A stretch of DNA of 40,412 nucleotides from Oscillospiraceae bacterium (GTDB lineage Bacteria > Bacillota > Clostridia > Oscillospirales > Ruminococcaceae): assembly GCA_021199855.1 (NCBI GenBank), contig JAJQHD010000025.1:1-40412 (forward strand), written 5' to 3'. Below the pieces are notes generated by a model, which worked only from the letters and a program-made list of their open reading frames with translations, was not told the origin of the DNA and searched no databases. This document shows, one piece after another, positions 1-7,350 of the stretch. The number at the start of each line of letters is the position of its first letter. The stretch's first letter is position 1. The position numbers were made by a program, and so were the translations under genes.

Positions 1-33
1 TCTTCGTTGGATTTTCTCTTTTTCTTGGGTCAT
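1..33 (-). CDS. Start of an unidentified gene overlapping gerC (partial)
   Basis: An ATG at 33-31 overlaps the gerC-type stop codon in an ATGA arrangement, which is the usual signature of translational coupling. The open frame reads MTQEKEKIQRR and then leaves the window. Only eleven codons are visible, so no family can be named; the charged, glutamate- and lysine-rich beginning suggests a cytoplasmic N-terminus. It would be the fourth gene of the germination operon. The evidence is the overlap geometry plus an open frame, so this could also be chance. Confidence 0.4.
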   Translation of the reverse strand, partial: MTQEKEKIQRR

Positions 34-557
34 ATCAGTTTAACACGGACAATTTCGCCCGAAATTTCGCCGGTTTCAGAAAGTAATGGCAATTTCGCAC
101 TTTCTTCAGGAGAATATATCTCGTTGTAGAGGTCGATAAGCCCTACTTCTTCACCTGAAACAGTGAGAATCGCCGTGATATCTTCCGACGGAATTTTTAA
201 GATTTCCTCGGGAGAAGCTTCCGTAAACGCAACCGGAGTGCCCATGAAAATGTCAGGGCTGTGCCAGAGTGTGACGAGATACGGCTCAATATTCTCATTT
301 CCTGAGAAAATGATCAGTTCGGTGTCGCCCAAAAAGACTTCTTTTCCCGTTCTGAGAGATAAATCCTCGGCGGCTTCCCGGAGATTGTGACACTCGAAAG
401 TATAGACTTCGATTTCGTTTTCGGGAGAAAAAGCCTGAAATGATATGCTGTTTTCGCCGATTCCTATCGCCGTGACGACAAGGCGCTTCTGGACATCCGA
501 GCTCGTGCAACCGGTTAGCAGTAACACCGACGCCACTATTGCAATGAGCTTGCGCAT
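30..557 (-). CDS. gerAC: Ger(x)C-type spore germination lipoprotein, short form
   Basis: Probable C subunit of a GerA-type germinant receptor, a lipoprotein on the outer face of the spore inner membrane. A lipoprotein signal is visible: positive start (MRK), hydrophobic stretch, then a lipobox LLTGC with Cys17 as the lipidation site. The following ~155 residues fit the N-terminal Ger(x)C domain in general character. Typical C subunits are about 350-400 residues, so at 175 residues this copy lacks the C-terminal domain; the frame ends cleanly at a TGA that overlaps the next ATG, so it does not look like a frameshift. The start lies inside the 3' end of the upstream permease gene (22-nt overlap) behind an AAAGGGGAG ribosome site. 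Assignment rests on the operon order A-B-C and the lipobox. Confidence 0.75.
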   Translation of the reverse strand: MRKLIAIVASVLLLTGCTSSDVQKRLVVTAIGIGENSISFQAFSPENEIEVYTFECHNLREAAEDLSLRTGKEVFLGDTELIIFSGNENIEPYLVTLWHSPDIFMGTPVAFTEASPEEILKIPSEDITAILTVSGEEVGLIDLYNEIYSPEESAKLPLLSETGEISGEIVRVKLI

Positions 558-1597
558 TTTCTCACTCCCCTTTCTATCATCAGTACAACTGGCAGAATCA
601 CTCCGAGAAGAAGTATCCCGGCGGTTTTGATTACCAGTGCGACCTCGCCGTTAAAGTCCAAATTTGCATGATATGCAAATATTGCGGCTATAGCTGTGAC
701 TGCCATTGCTGAAAGCTCGCCTGCAGTCCGCTTTTTGCCTTTTAAGCCGTCGGTTGCTATGAAAAGATAGATTCCGCATACGAGTACAGCATTCATGCAC
801 CAGACGAACATGTTGACGGCGTCAAAGCTCCGGATAAAAACGGTTCTGGCATATGCTCCGAGTGCAAGTAGCGGATAGCCTAGTATATCGGCAAATTTGC
901 CGAGCACCAGTATTATAAGAAGCGCAAGAACTTCGAGCATCAGAAACTTGAAGCCCAGATACCCCAAAGTTGCCTTTCCGGCGCCGTTTTTCGAGCCGTT
1001 AAGGTGAGTTCCCAGCACAACCAGCATCGGTAGCCACCAGCTTGAAGACAAATCCCGGGCGACATAGTCGAGCATGGCGGGAAAATCGCTGTAAGTTATG
1101 GGCGACAGGTTCTCAGGATGAAAGGTGCCCTGACTGACTGCCGACATTGAGACGAAAAGTGCTATAAAAATCCAAAAGACGACCGTTCCGGCTCTTGCAA
1201 GCGCTTCTATGCCCAGGTGGGCGCAATATGCGGCGGCTACTGCCAATACTAAAACAACCGCAACCGGACTGATAACTCGCTCGAACTCGTCGTGCATGAA
1301 CTCGGCGATATACTTGATTGTGCCGGTGGCGATATAGAGAAAGTAGAGACTGTAGAGTGCCCGAAGAAAAATATGCAACCACTTATAACCACAGGAAAGC
1401 TCTTTTAGGATATCGCTTCCGCCGTTAATGAGAATCACCGCCGGAAGAGACAGTACGGCTTCTATGAGTGTAGTCACAAAAAGCGTCGGAAGCATGTAGG
1501 TTCCCACCGAAAAGTCGGCAGAATGAAAAACCATTGTGTGCATGATTCGGGCGAGAATGAGGAGTATAAACATCTGCCCCGAGCTGATTTTTGCCAT
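536..1597 (-). CDS. gerAB: GerAB-family spore germination permease
   Basis: Predicted integral membrane subunit of a germinant receptor, related to the APC amino-acid transporter superfamily and thought to carry the germinant-binding site. The 353-residue protein is almost entirely hydrophobic, with about ten candidate membrane segments, and begins with the typical MAKISSGQMFILLI sequence (conserved S-x-x-Q-x near the N-terminus). Length fits the family (about 360). The ATG overlaps the stop of the gerA-type gene by one base (TAATG), and its own 3' end overlaps the gerC-type start, so the three subunits are translationally coupled. Which germinant it senses cannot be read from sequence. Confidence 0.88.
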   Translation of the reverse strand: MAKISSGQMFILLILARIMHTMVFHSADFSVGTYMLPTLFVTTLIEAVLSLPAVILINGGSDILKELSCGYKWLHIFLRALYSLYFLYIATGTIKYIAEFMHDEFERVISPVAVVLVLAVAAAYCAHLGIEALARAGTVVFWIFIALFVSMSAVSQGTFHPENLSPITYSDFPAMLDYVARDLSSSWWLPMLVVLGTHLNGSKNGAGKATLGYLGFKFLMLEVLALLIILVLGKFADILGYPLLALGAYARTVFIRSFDAVNMFVWCMNAVLVCGIYLFIATDGLKGKKRTAGELSAMAVTAIAAIFAYHANLDFNGEVALVIKTAGILLLGVILPVVLMIERGVRKCASSLQ

Positions 1598-3048
1598 TAC
1601 GATTCCCTCCCTGAGCCGTTAAGACTCTCGACCGTGACTTTTCGCTTCTGCATTTTCCGGTAACCTACACGCCAGAGAAGATCTCTCGTCGCTTTCATCG
1701 TGAACGGTGCCGCAGGCGAAAGGTACGGGACAGTAAGGCAGTCGCTCGCCGAGGCGTTTACGAGTATTACTAGCGAGAACACAGCCATCCCGAAGAAGCC
1801 ATAGAGTCCTCCTGCAAAGATTCCGATAAATCTGAGTGCCGTAAGTTGCGGATTCAGGCTCGGGAGAACGAACGAGCAGGTTGCGGTGATTCCGATTATG
1901 ATGAGCAGTGGCGATGAAATCAGCCCGCTTGTGACGGCGGCGTCGCCGATGACGAGCCCTCCGACAATCGAAACGGCACCGCCGACTACCTTCGGAAGCC
2001 GAAGTCCCGCTTCACGCATTATCTCGAACAGCACGACAACTATTATCATTTCCAGCATCAACGGAAATGGCGTGTCCTCTTCGGATGAAATCAAATTTGT
2101 CATTATGGTTTTCGCCAGTATTTCGGGGTGATGAATCGTTGCGGCGAGATATATTCCCGGGAGGAAGCCTGCCATGAGAAACGAGAGATACCTGAGAAGC
2201 CTTTGTAGGAACGCAAAGTAGGGCTTCTCCTCATAGTCGTCGACCGCCTGGAAGTTCTCCATGAAAAGTGCCGGGCAGACGACAGCAAACGGCACGCCGT
2301 CAATGAGAACTGCGATTCTGCCCTCGTTGATTTTCGCAACCAGTGTGTCCGGGCGTTCAGTAGTCGAGCAGCCGGAGAAAAACGAGCCCGGGTTCTGCGA
2401 CAAAAACGGCTCCAGGCATCCGGTTCCGGAGATTATATCAAGCTCGATTTCGCCGAGCCGGGATTTGACTTCTTCGACAAGACTTTCGGGAGCTTTCCCG
2501 GAAATGTAGGCAATTGCGAGCTCGGTCTGGCTGATTTTGCCGGCTTTTAGAGTCTCGAAACGAAGCTTGGGGCTCTTGACACGCCTTCTGATTAGCGACA
2601 TGCTGGTTTTCAGGTTGTCAGAGAAGGCTTCCATATAGCCTTTTATGTTGTTCTCGGTTGCCGGCTCAGAGATGCTCCGGGTCTTGAAGCCCTGCGCTCC
2701 GATTGCCGCTCCACGCTTCTCTCCGTTTATGAGAACCACCGCAAAGCCAGAGCAGAGCCTTTCCGAAACGTCCTGATATGTCCTGACCGGCTTGCTCTCG
2801 GTAGAGAAGAGACCTTTTCTCATGAGATAGCTATAGATATCCGCAGGCTCGGCAAAAAGCTTTTTGAACTCCATAAGCGGCGAGAAAAGCATTTTCGACA
2901 AATCAGAAGAGCTTGTCATCCCTTCAAGCGTCAGGACGGCGCACTTTATCCCCGAAGTCTCGAATCTGACTATATTCATGTCTTTTGAATCGCCAAATAA
3001 ATCTCTGATTTCCGAAAGCGACCGTTCGAGATTGTCGCTTAAATTCAT
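1597..3048 (-). CDS. gerAA: GerA-family spore germination protein (A subunit)
   Basis: First gene of the germination operon. The 483-residue protein has a soluble N-terminal half (about residues 1-290) with the conserved family stretch around DIISGTGCLEPFL, an NEGRIAVLIDGVPFAVVCPALF-type segment near residue 240-265, and a C-terminal half with about four to five membrane segments (for example around 290-310, 345-420 and 430-460) ending in a basic tail. Length matches GerAA-type proteins. These form oligomeric channels or receptors in the spore inner membrane and, with the B and C subunits, release dipicolinate and cations on germinant binding. A forespore-type promoter candidate lies 26-54 bases upstream of the start, sharing its -10-like box with the spoIVB promoter region in this window. 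Confidence 0.9.
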   Translation of the reverse strand: MNLSDNLERSLSEIRDLFGDSKDMNIVRFETSGIKCAVLTLEGMTSSSDLSKMLFSPLMEFKKLFAEPADIYSYLMRKGLFSTESKPVRTYQDVSERLCSGFAVVLINGEKRGAAIGAQGFKTRSISEPATENNIKGYMEAFSDNLKTSMSLIRRRVKSPKLRFETLKAGKISQTELAIAYISGKAPESLVEEVKSRLGEIELDIISGTGCLEPFLSQNPGSFFSGCSTTERPDTLVAKINEGRIAVLIDGVPFAVVCPALFMENFQAVDDYEEKPYFAFLQRLLRYLSFLMAGFLPGIYLAATIHHPEILAKTIMTNLISSEEDTPFPLMLEMIIVVVLFEIMREAGLRLPKVVGGAVSIVGGLVIGDAAVTSGLISSPLLIIIGITATCSFVLPSLNPQLTALRFIGIFAGGLYGFFGMAVFSLVILVNASASDCLTVPYLSPAAPFTMKATRDLLWRVGYRKMQKRKVTVESLNGSGRES

Positions 3049-3073
3049 GCAATCACCCTTTCTTTTTTCGGTT

Positions 3074-3102
3074 TAGTTTTTGCAGAGATCCCCCGGATAT
3101 TC
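3074..3102 (-). promoter_or_regulatory. Candidate sigma-G promoter of the germination operon
   Basis: Read on the minus strand, GAATA (3102-3098) is followed after 17 bases by AAAACTA (3080-3074) inside the longer box CTGCAAAAACTA. Known sigma-G promoters have GHATR at -35, 17-18 bases, then CATNHTA; the -35 fits fully and the -10 matches five of seven positions of CATACTA. The same 12-base box with the same 17-base spacing occurs before spoIVB. No sigma-A promoter is apparent in the 103-base gap. Confidence 0.5.
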
Positions 3103-3151
3103 GGAAGCGTCCCGGCAAAAATAGGTTCAGAAACTCAGAAAGGATAAAATC

Positions 3152-3823
3152 ATGCTCATAGTTTTCATAAGAGGAATCATAGTCTATTTTCTCGTGATTT
3201 TCGCAACCAGGGTTATGGGAAAGAGGCAGTTAGGCGAGCTCTCGCCTTCCGAGCTTGTCATCACGATTTTAATCTCGAACATCGCCACCCTTGCGATGGA
3301 GGACCCGGAGGCTTCACTCATAACGGGAGTGGTGCCGATTCTGACGCTTGTCTGCCTTGACATCTTAGCTTCGTTTGCCGCACTCAAATCAAGAAAGCTC
3401 CGGCATGTTATCTCGGGAAGGCCTAAAGTAATCATCTCGAACGGGAAGCTCGACCAGGCGGTCATGAAAGAGCTTCGGTTTACGGTTGACGACGTCTGCT
3501 CGGCGCTCAGGAACAGCGGAGTTTTCGACATAGATGAAGTCCAGTATGCGGTTGTCGAGACTACGGGAACGATTAGTGTGCTACTGAAAGCCAGTAACCG
3601 ACCAGTTACTCCCGAAACTTTGGCGACTCCCGAAACTACAAGCGACCCGCCACAGGTGCTCATCTCAGACGGCGACATCATCGGAAGCGGAATGAACGGA
3701 GCAGGTCTCGACGAAAAAGAGCTACGAAAAGAGCTCAAGAGAAAGCACTTGGAGCCCGGGGACGTGCTTCTTTGCATGATGCGTCCCGACAACTCGCTCT
3801 ATATAATTCCGAAGGAGAAGTGA
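3152..3823 (+). CDS. DUF421 (YetF/YrbG-type) membrane protein
   Basis: Membrane protein of the DUF421 family: three N-terminal membrane segments (about residues 1-20, 34-55 and 58-78) with the family-typical RVMGKRQLGELSPSELVI stretch, then a cytoplasmic or extracytoplasmic alpha/beta domain that contains the conserved G-x-P-x-x-I-I-S-N-G-K and 'T-x-x-D-x-x-x-x-L-R' pieces around residues 88-120. Related Bacillus proteins (YetF, YdfS and similar) affect spores and membrane stress, but the biochemical role is not settled. The ATG follows AGAAAGGATAAAATC, a good ribosome site. Two bases separate its stop from the DUF4363 gene, a pairing I know from other Clostridia. Divergent from the ger operon. 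Confidence 0.9.
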   Translation: MLIVFIRGIIVYFLVIFATRVMGKRQLGELSPSELVITILISNIATLAMEDPEASLITGVVPILTLVCLDILASFAALKSRKLRHVISGRPKVIISNGKLDQAVMKELRFTVDDVCSALRNSGVFDIDEVQYAVVETTGTISVLLKASNRPVTPETLATPETTSDPPQVLISDGDIIGSGMNGAGLDEKELRKELKRKHLEPGDVLLCMMRPDNSLYIIPKEK

Positions 3824-3825
3824 TT

Positions 3826-4194
3826 ATGAAGCGGATTTTTATCAGCATAGTGATAATTGCCGCCATCATTGCGGCTGGGTGCTTCGCCATAGCGGGAATC
3901 GAGGCGGAGAATACGAAAATTTACGGGAAGATTGAGGAGGTCTTAAACGCCAACAGTGAAGAAGAGGCAAAAGCGGCTCTTGATGAGCTTGAAGAGGCGT
4001 TTGTGAAGTATTCAAAACGGCTTTCCTGCATTGTTGACGAAGACATTTTGGAGGAGATGAAGGGCGCAGTCTACATGCTCCGACCGATGCTGGAGTCAAA
4101 CTCGGACGAGTTCACGGCGCAGTGCGAGCTACTCAGGTCCTATGCCAAACGGATTCTTGACAGGGAGATTCCGACTCTTGGAAGAATACTCTGA
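3826..4194 (+). CDS. DUF4363-family membrane-anchored protein
   Basis: A 122-residue protein with one N-terminal hydrophobic anchor (residues 2-22) and a helical, acidic ectodomain (EEVLNANSEEEAKAALDELEE) that looks like an alpha-helical hairpin or bundle. DUF4363 proteins are found directly after DUF421 genes in Clostridia, as here, which suggests a two-component membrane complex; the function is unknown. The start was placed at 3826 because the GAAGGAG ribosome site (3811-3817, inside the end of the DUF421 gene) lies the right distance away and the upstream in-frame ATG would overlap the neighbour by 50 bases. Confidence 0.8.
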   Translation: MKRIFISIVIIAAIIAAGCFAIAGIEAENTKIYGKIEEVLNANSEEEAKAALDELEEAFVKYSKRLSCIVDEDILEEMKGAVYMLRPMLESNSDEFTAQCELLRSYAKRILDREIPTLGRIL

Positions 4195-4241
4195 TTAAGC
4201 CAAAGTTAAGACAAAATGAGGTTTAAATTCGGAATTTTCTG
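4195..4241. other. Short gap between DUF4363 gene and nrdR promoter
   Basis: AT-rich spacer with no clear terminator hairpin; the DUF421-DUF4363 transcript may therefore read on towards nrdR. Confidence 0.4.
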
Positions 4242-4270
4242 TTGCAAAAATCCGGAAAATATGCTATAAT
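4242..4270 (+). promoter_or_regulatory. Sigma-A promoter of nrdR
   Basis: TTGCAA at 4242-4247, a 17-base spacer and a perfect TATAAT at 4265-4270, about 60 bases before the nrdR start. I did not find a clear pair of NrdR boxes around it. Confidence 0.75.
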
Positions 4271-4328
4271 AATTGAAAGATACATTTCACAAAACAGCGA
4301 CCTGCTTTACTATGGAGGGATGACTATC

Positions 4329-4775
4329 ATGAAATGCCCGTTCTGCGGTTATGACGACACCAAGGTTATCGATTCACGCCCGAGCGACGAGAAGATCCGC
4401 CGCCGCCGTGAGTGCACACAATGTGGCAGGAGGTTCACAACCTACGAGGTTGTCGAGCGCCCGGCTCTGATGGTTATCAAAAAGGACGGAAGCTATGAGC
4501 CGTTCATGAGGGAGAAGGTCATCGTCGGCATCACATCGGCTACAAAAAAGCGTACCGTAAGTCCCGAAACCATCGAGCACATCGTCGACGACATTGAGAA
4601 CCGCCTTGCAAACGAGATGAGAACGGAAATCACGACCGCCGAAATCGGCGACAGCGTTCTTTCGGCACTAAAGGACATCGACCTTGTGGCATACGTCCGC
4701 TTTGCGTCTATCTATAAGGAGTTCGACGATCCGGAGAGCTTTGTCAAGGTCATCACCGAACTCAGTGAAGGATAA
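4329..4775 (+). CDS. nrdR: Transcriptional repressor NrdR
   Basis: Nucleotide-sensing repressor of ribonucleotide reductase genes. The protein opens with a zinc ribbon, CPFCG at residues 3-7 and the second pair in ECTQCGRRF near 31-39, with the typical KVIDSRP-x6-RRRREC block between them, followed by an ATP-cone domain from about residue 45 (ERPALMVIKKDGSYEPF, then EKVIVGI). Length (148 residues) is normal for the family. The start at 4329 was chosen because the GGAGG ribosome site at 4314-4318 is ten bases away; the in-frame ATG at 4320 sits directly against that site. No ribonucleotide reductase gene is in the window. A terminator follows the stop immediately. Confidence 0.95.
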   Translation: MKCPFCGYDDTKVIDSRPSDEKIRRRRECTQCGRRFTTYEVVERPALMVIKKDGSYEPFMREKVIVGITSATKKRTVSPETIEHIVDDIENRLANEMRTEITTAEIGDSVLSALKDIDLVAYVRFASIYKEFDDPESFVKVITELSEG

Positions 4776-4781
4776 ATATTT

Positions 4782-4809
4782 CCCGCAGGATTTCTGCGGG
4801 ATTTTTTGT
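4782..4809 (+). terminator. Intrinsic terminator of nrdR
   Basis: CCCGCAG (4782-4788) pairs with CTGCGGG (4794-4800) across a five-base loop and is followed by ATTTTTTG. Confidence 0.9.
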
Positions 4810-4817
4810 TATTAGAC

Positions 4818-4846
4818 TTGACAGCGCAATGGCGTTTCGTTATAAT
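4818..4846 (+). promoter_or_regulatory. Consensus sigma-A promoter of the rubredoxin gene
   Basis: TTGACA (4818-4823), 17 bases, TATAAT (4841-4846). This perfect match suggests strong, constitutive expression of rubredoxin, possibly reading into the downstream flavodiiron gene. Confidence 0.88.
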
Positions 4847-4907
4847 AACAGTAGAAGCTTTTAGGAATGCTTCTTAAAAATGATTTTACATGAAAGGATG
4901 ACTTCAA

Positions 4908-5063
4908 ATGAAATATGTATGCACAGTTTGCGGATATGTTTATGATGAGGAATTAGGAGATCCCGACAACGGAATAGCTCCCGGCACCAAATTTGAAGAT
5001 TTACCCGAAGATTTCACCTGCCCTCTTTGCGGAGTTGGCAAGGATATGTTTGAGGAAGAATGA
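4908..5063 (+). CDS. Rubredoxin
   Basis: A 51-residue electron carrier with the complete rubredoxin signature: [11 protein letters not shown] at residues 3-13 (iron ligands Cys5 and Cys8) and [12 protein letters not shown] at 38-49 (Cys38 and Cys41), with the G-x-P-G-T-x-F-E-D-L-P-x-D-F core between them. Length is right for the family (about 52). It binds one iron and passes single electrons; flavodiiron proteins are classic partners, and one is encoded 250 bases downstream. The ribosome site GAAAGGATG precedes the ATG. A consensus promoter lies upstream and a terminator directly after the stop. Confidence 0.96.
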   Translation: MKYVCTVCGYVYDEELGDPDNGIAPGTKFEDLPEDFTCPLCGVGKDMFEEE

Positions 5064-5089
5064 AAAATCGGGGCGAGAGCCCCGATTTT
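5064..5089 (+). terminator. Intrinsic terminator of the rubredoxin gene
   Basis: AAAATCGGGGC (5064-5074) pairs perfectly with GCCCCGATTTT (5079-5089) around a GAGA loop, starting one base after the stop codon. Confidence 0.9.
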
Positions 5090-5173
5090 GTCGCCTACGG
5101 CGACGCGCCTTCCGTTGGTCGGCGAACCTCTCAGTCAGCCTACGGCTGACAGCTCCCCTTAAAAAGGGGAGCC
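5090..5173 (-). repeat. Dispersed hairpin-rich repeat, copy A (inverted)
   Basis: Read on the minus strand this copy starts GGCTCCCC, has a stem of the CTCCCC..GGGGAG type, then a second hairpin (CAGCC..GGCTG), the shared core CTGAGAGG, and a terminal hairpin (GTCGCC..GGCGAC). Copies B (5194-5278) and C (7250-7337) share this plan. Copies A and B face each other and form one long inverted repeat between rubredoxin and the flavodiiron gene. Stem bases differ between copies but remain paired. Confidence 0.8.
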
Positions 5174-5193
5174 AGTAGTACTCACGCAAAAAA

Positions 5194-5278
5194 GGCTCCC
5201 CTAAATTAGGGGAGCTGGCGCGCGAAGCGCGACTGAGAGGTACCGCGACCGAAGGGAGCGGCGTCGGCGAAGCCGACA
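5194..5278 (+). repeat. Dispersed hairpin-rich repeat, copy B
   Basis: Second arm of the inverted pair. GGCTCCCC opens it; the second hairpin is CGCG..CGCG rather than CAGCC..GGCTG, yet still pairs; the core is GACTGAGAGGTACCGCGACC; the terminal hairpin is GTCGGC GAA GCCGAC. It ends 34 bases before the flavodiiron start codon. Confidence 0.8.
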
Positions 5279-5312
5279 AATCCCACTCTTTTGATTGAAA
5301 GGATGATGAAAT

Positions 5313-7160
5313 ATGTACTGTGTACGCAAAGTTACTGACGATTTGCTCTGGGTCGGGGCGGATGACAGGCGGCTCGCTATGTTTGAGGGCGTCTATTCTG
5401 TGCCGGACGGGGTTTCTTATAATTCGTACTTACTGCTTGACGAAAAAACAGTGCTCTTCGACACCGTCGACCATGCTGTTGAAAAAGTATTTTTGGAGAA
5501 TGTCGAGCACGGTCTGGACGGCAGGAGCCTTGATTATCTCGTGATTCACCACATGGAGCCCGACCACTCGGTGACCATGAAGGCGATTCTTGCGATTTAT
5601 CCCGACGTGATAGTCGTCTGCAACAAGAAGATTCAAGGAATGATTAACCAGTTCTTCGGTGAGAATGTCGTGAAGAATTACCACCTTGTCGGCGAAGGAG
5701 ATGTCTTAGATACCGGCAAGCACAAGTTCACTTTCCTGATGGCTCCGATGGTTCACTGGCCTGAGGTTATGGTAAGTTACGATTCTGTGGGCAAGATTCT
5801 CTTCTCAGCGGACGCTTTCGGCACTTTCGGTGCTTTGAACGGCGCACTCTTTGCCGACGAAGTCGACTTCTTCGGGGACTACCTCGGAGAATCGAGAAGA
5901 TACTATACAAATATCGTCGGAAAGTACGGCACGCAGGTTCAGGCACTTCTCAAGAAAGCCGCCACCGTTGAAATCGGCATGATTTGCCCACTTCACGGCT
6001 TTGTCTGGAGGAGAAATATCGGCGACTATATCGAGAAATATCAGCAGTGGTCACGCTATGAGCCGGAAGTCACTGGCGTCATGATCGCCTATGCCTCCGT
6101 CTACGGCAACACCGAGAACGCCGCGAATATCCTCGCCTGCAAGCTCCGTGAAAAGGGCATAAAGACCAAAGTCTTTGACGTTTCCGTAACAGCTTCGTCC
6201 GAAATAGTTGCGGCGGCTTTTGAGTACAGCCACCTTGTATTTGCATCTACAACATACAACGCTGGAATCTTCATCAGCATGGACGAGCTTCTCAGAGACA
6301 TCGCCTCCCACAATTTGCAGAACAGAACCGTTGCGTTCATCGAGAACGGCTCCTGGGCGGCTACGAGCGGCAAGCTTATGCGGGAAATCATCGGTGGGCT
6401 GAAGAACATGAATATTTTGGAGAGCACCATTTCCATCAAGTCTTCTCTTAAAGAGAGCCAGCTCAGTGAGATTGACGCATTGGCAGATGCGATTGCGGCT
6501 ACTATGCCTGCTCCGGTAACTGCTACAGTAACAGAAACAGCCGCCGAGGCGACTGTCGACAAGAAGGCTCTTAACAAGCTGAGCTATGGGCTTTTCGTTC
6601 TCACGGCTAAAGATGAGAATGATAACGGTTGCATTATCAACACTGTTACTCAGGTCGCAAGCAGTCCTATTACAATTTCGATTTCTGTCAGCAAGAGCAA
6701 TCTTACGCACGATATGATTCTCAAAACCGGCAAGTTCAACGTCTCTATTCTGACGGAAGAAACCCCATTCAGCGTCTTCGAGCATTTTGGCATGAAGTCG
6801 GGACGGGATATTGATAAATTCTCAGATTGCGAGACTGACGCAATAAGTGCAAATGGACTCCGGTACATTCCGAAGTACACAAATGCCTTCCTGAGTGCCG
6901 ATGTCATTGACGCTAAAGATTTGGGCTCCCATACCCTCTTCACGGCAACTGTTTCGGAAGCGGAGATTCTCTCCGACAAGCCGTCGGTGACTTACGACTA
7001 CTACCATAAGCACATCAAGCCAAAGCCTACGCCTAAGGAAGAGAAGAAAAATGGCTGGGTCTGCAAGATTTGCGGCTACGTTTACGAAGGCGACGAGCTT
7101 CCCGCTGACTTCATCTGCCCGCTGTGCAAGCATGGGGTGGAGGATTTTGAGCCGTTGTAA
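5313..7160 (+). CDS. Flavodiiron protein fused to flavin-reductase and rubredoxin domains
   Basis: Probable O2- or NO-reducing flavodiiron enzyme that carries its own electron-transfer chain. Four modules are visible in 615 residues: a metallo-beta-lactamase-like diiron domain (about 1-250) with ligands H80, E82, D84, H85, H148, D167 and H228 all present; a flavodoxin domain (about 254-395) with the FMN loop SVYGNTENA at 262-270; a flavin-reductase-like domain (about 418-565, NTVTQVASSPITISISV); and a short C-terminal rubredoxin (582-615) with Cys584, 587, 602 and 605. A threonine- and alanine-rich linker (398-415) joins modules two and three. Family enzymes in anaerobes protect against oxygen and nitric oxide in the cytoplasm. 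The start codon follows GAAAGGATGATGAAAT. A rubredoxin gene lies upstream. Confidence 0.95.
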   Translation: MYCVRKVTDDLLWVGADDRRLAMFEGVYSVPDGVSYNSYLLLDEKTVLFDTVDHAVEKVFLENVEHGLDGRSLDYLVIHHMEPDHSVTMKAILAIYPDVIVVCNKKIQGMINQFFGENVVKNYHLVGEGDVLDTGKHKFTFLMAPMVHWPEVMVSYDSVGKILFSADAFGTFGALNGALFADEVDFFGDYLGESRRYYTNIVGKYGTQVQALLKKAATVEIGMICPLHGFVWRRNIGDYIEKYQQWSRYEPEVTGVMIAYASVYGNTENAANILACKLREKGIKTKVFDVSVTASSEIVAAAFEYSHLVFASTTYNAGIFISMDELLRDIASHNLQNRTVAFIENGSWAATSGKLMREIIGGLKNMNILESTISIKSSLKESQLSEIDALADAIAATMPAPVTATVTETAAEATVDKKALNKLSYGLFVLTAKDENDNGCIINTVTQVASSPITISISVSKSNLTHDMILKTGKFNVSILTEETPFSVFEHFGMKSGRDIDKFSDCETDAISANGLRYIPKYTNAFLSADVIDAKDLGSHTLFTATVSEAEILSDKPSVTYDYYHKHIKPKPTPKEEKKNGWVCKICGYVYEGDELPADFICPLCKHGVEDFEPL

Positions 7161-7190
7161 ACCCCTCCGTCCGCACCTGCGGTGCGTCCA

Positions 7191-7215
7191 CCTCCCCTTT
7201 CAGGGGAGGCTTTTT
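7191..7215 (+). terminator. Intrinsic terminator of the flavodiiron gene
   Basis: CCTCCCCT (7191-7198) pairs with AGGGGAGG (7202-7209), followed by CTTTTTG. The preceding bases 7161-7190 (CCCTCCGTCCGCACC and on) resemble the sequence before the terminator at 27663, so the terminator appears to be part of a second repeat type. Confidence 0.85.
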
Positions 7216-7249
7216 GTTATTCTAATAAACTTTTTGAGAGAATAAAAAA

Positions 7250-7337
7250 GGCTCCCCTGTCAAGGGGAGCTGTCAGCCGACAGGCTGACTAAGAGGTGCC
7301 GCGACCAACGGGAGCGGCATCGCCTGCAGGGCGACAA
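7250..7337 (+). repeat. Dispersed hairpin-rich repeat, copy C
   Basis: Same plan as copies A and B: GGCTCCCCTGTCAAGGGGAGC, hairpin CAGCC GACA GGCTG, core GACTAAGAGGTGCCGCGACC, terminal hairpin CGCC TGCA GGGCG. On the minus strand its first stem is followed by TTTTTT (7249-7244), so it also serves as terminator of the SDR gene. Confidence 0.82.
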
Positions 7338-7350
7338 TTACGCATCAAAA

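Noticed and set aside
3184-3792. Minus-strand open frame inside the DUF421 gene
   Set aside because: Antisense shadow of a well-supported membrane protein gene; serine-rich composition, no ribosome site.
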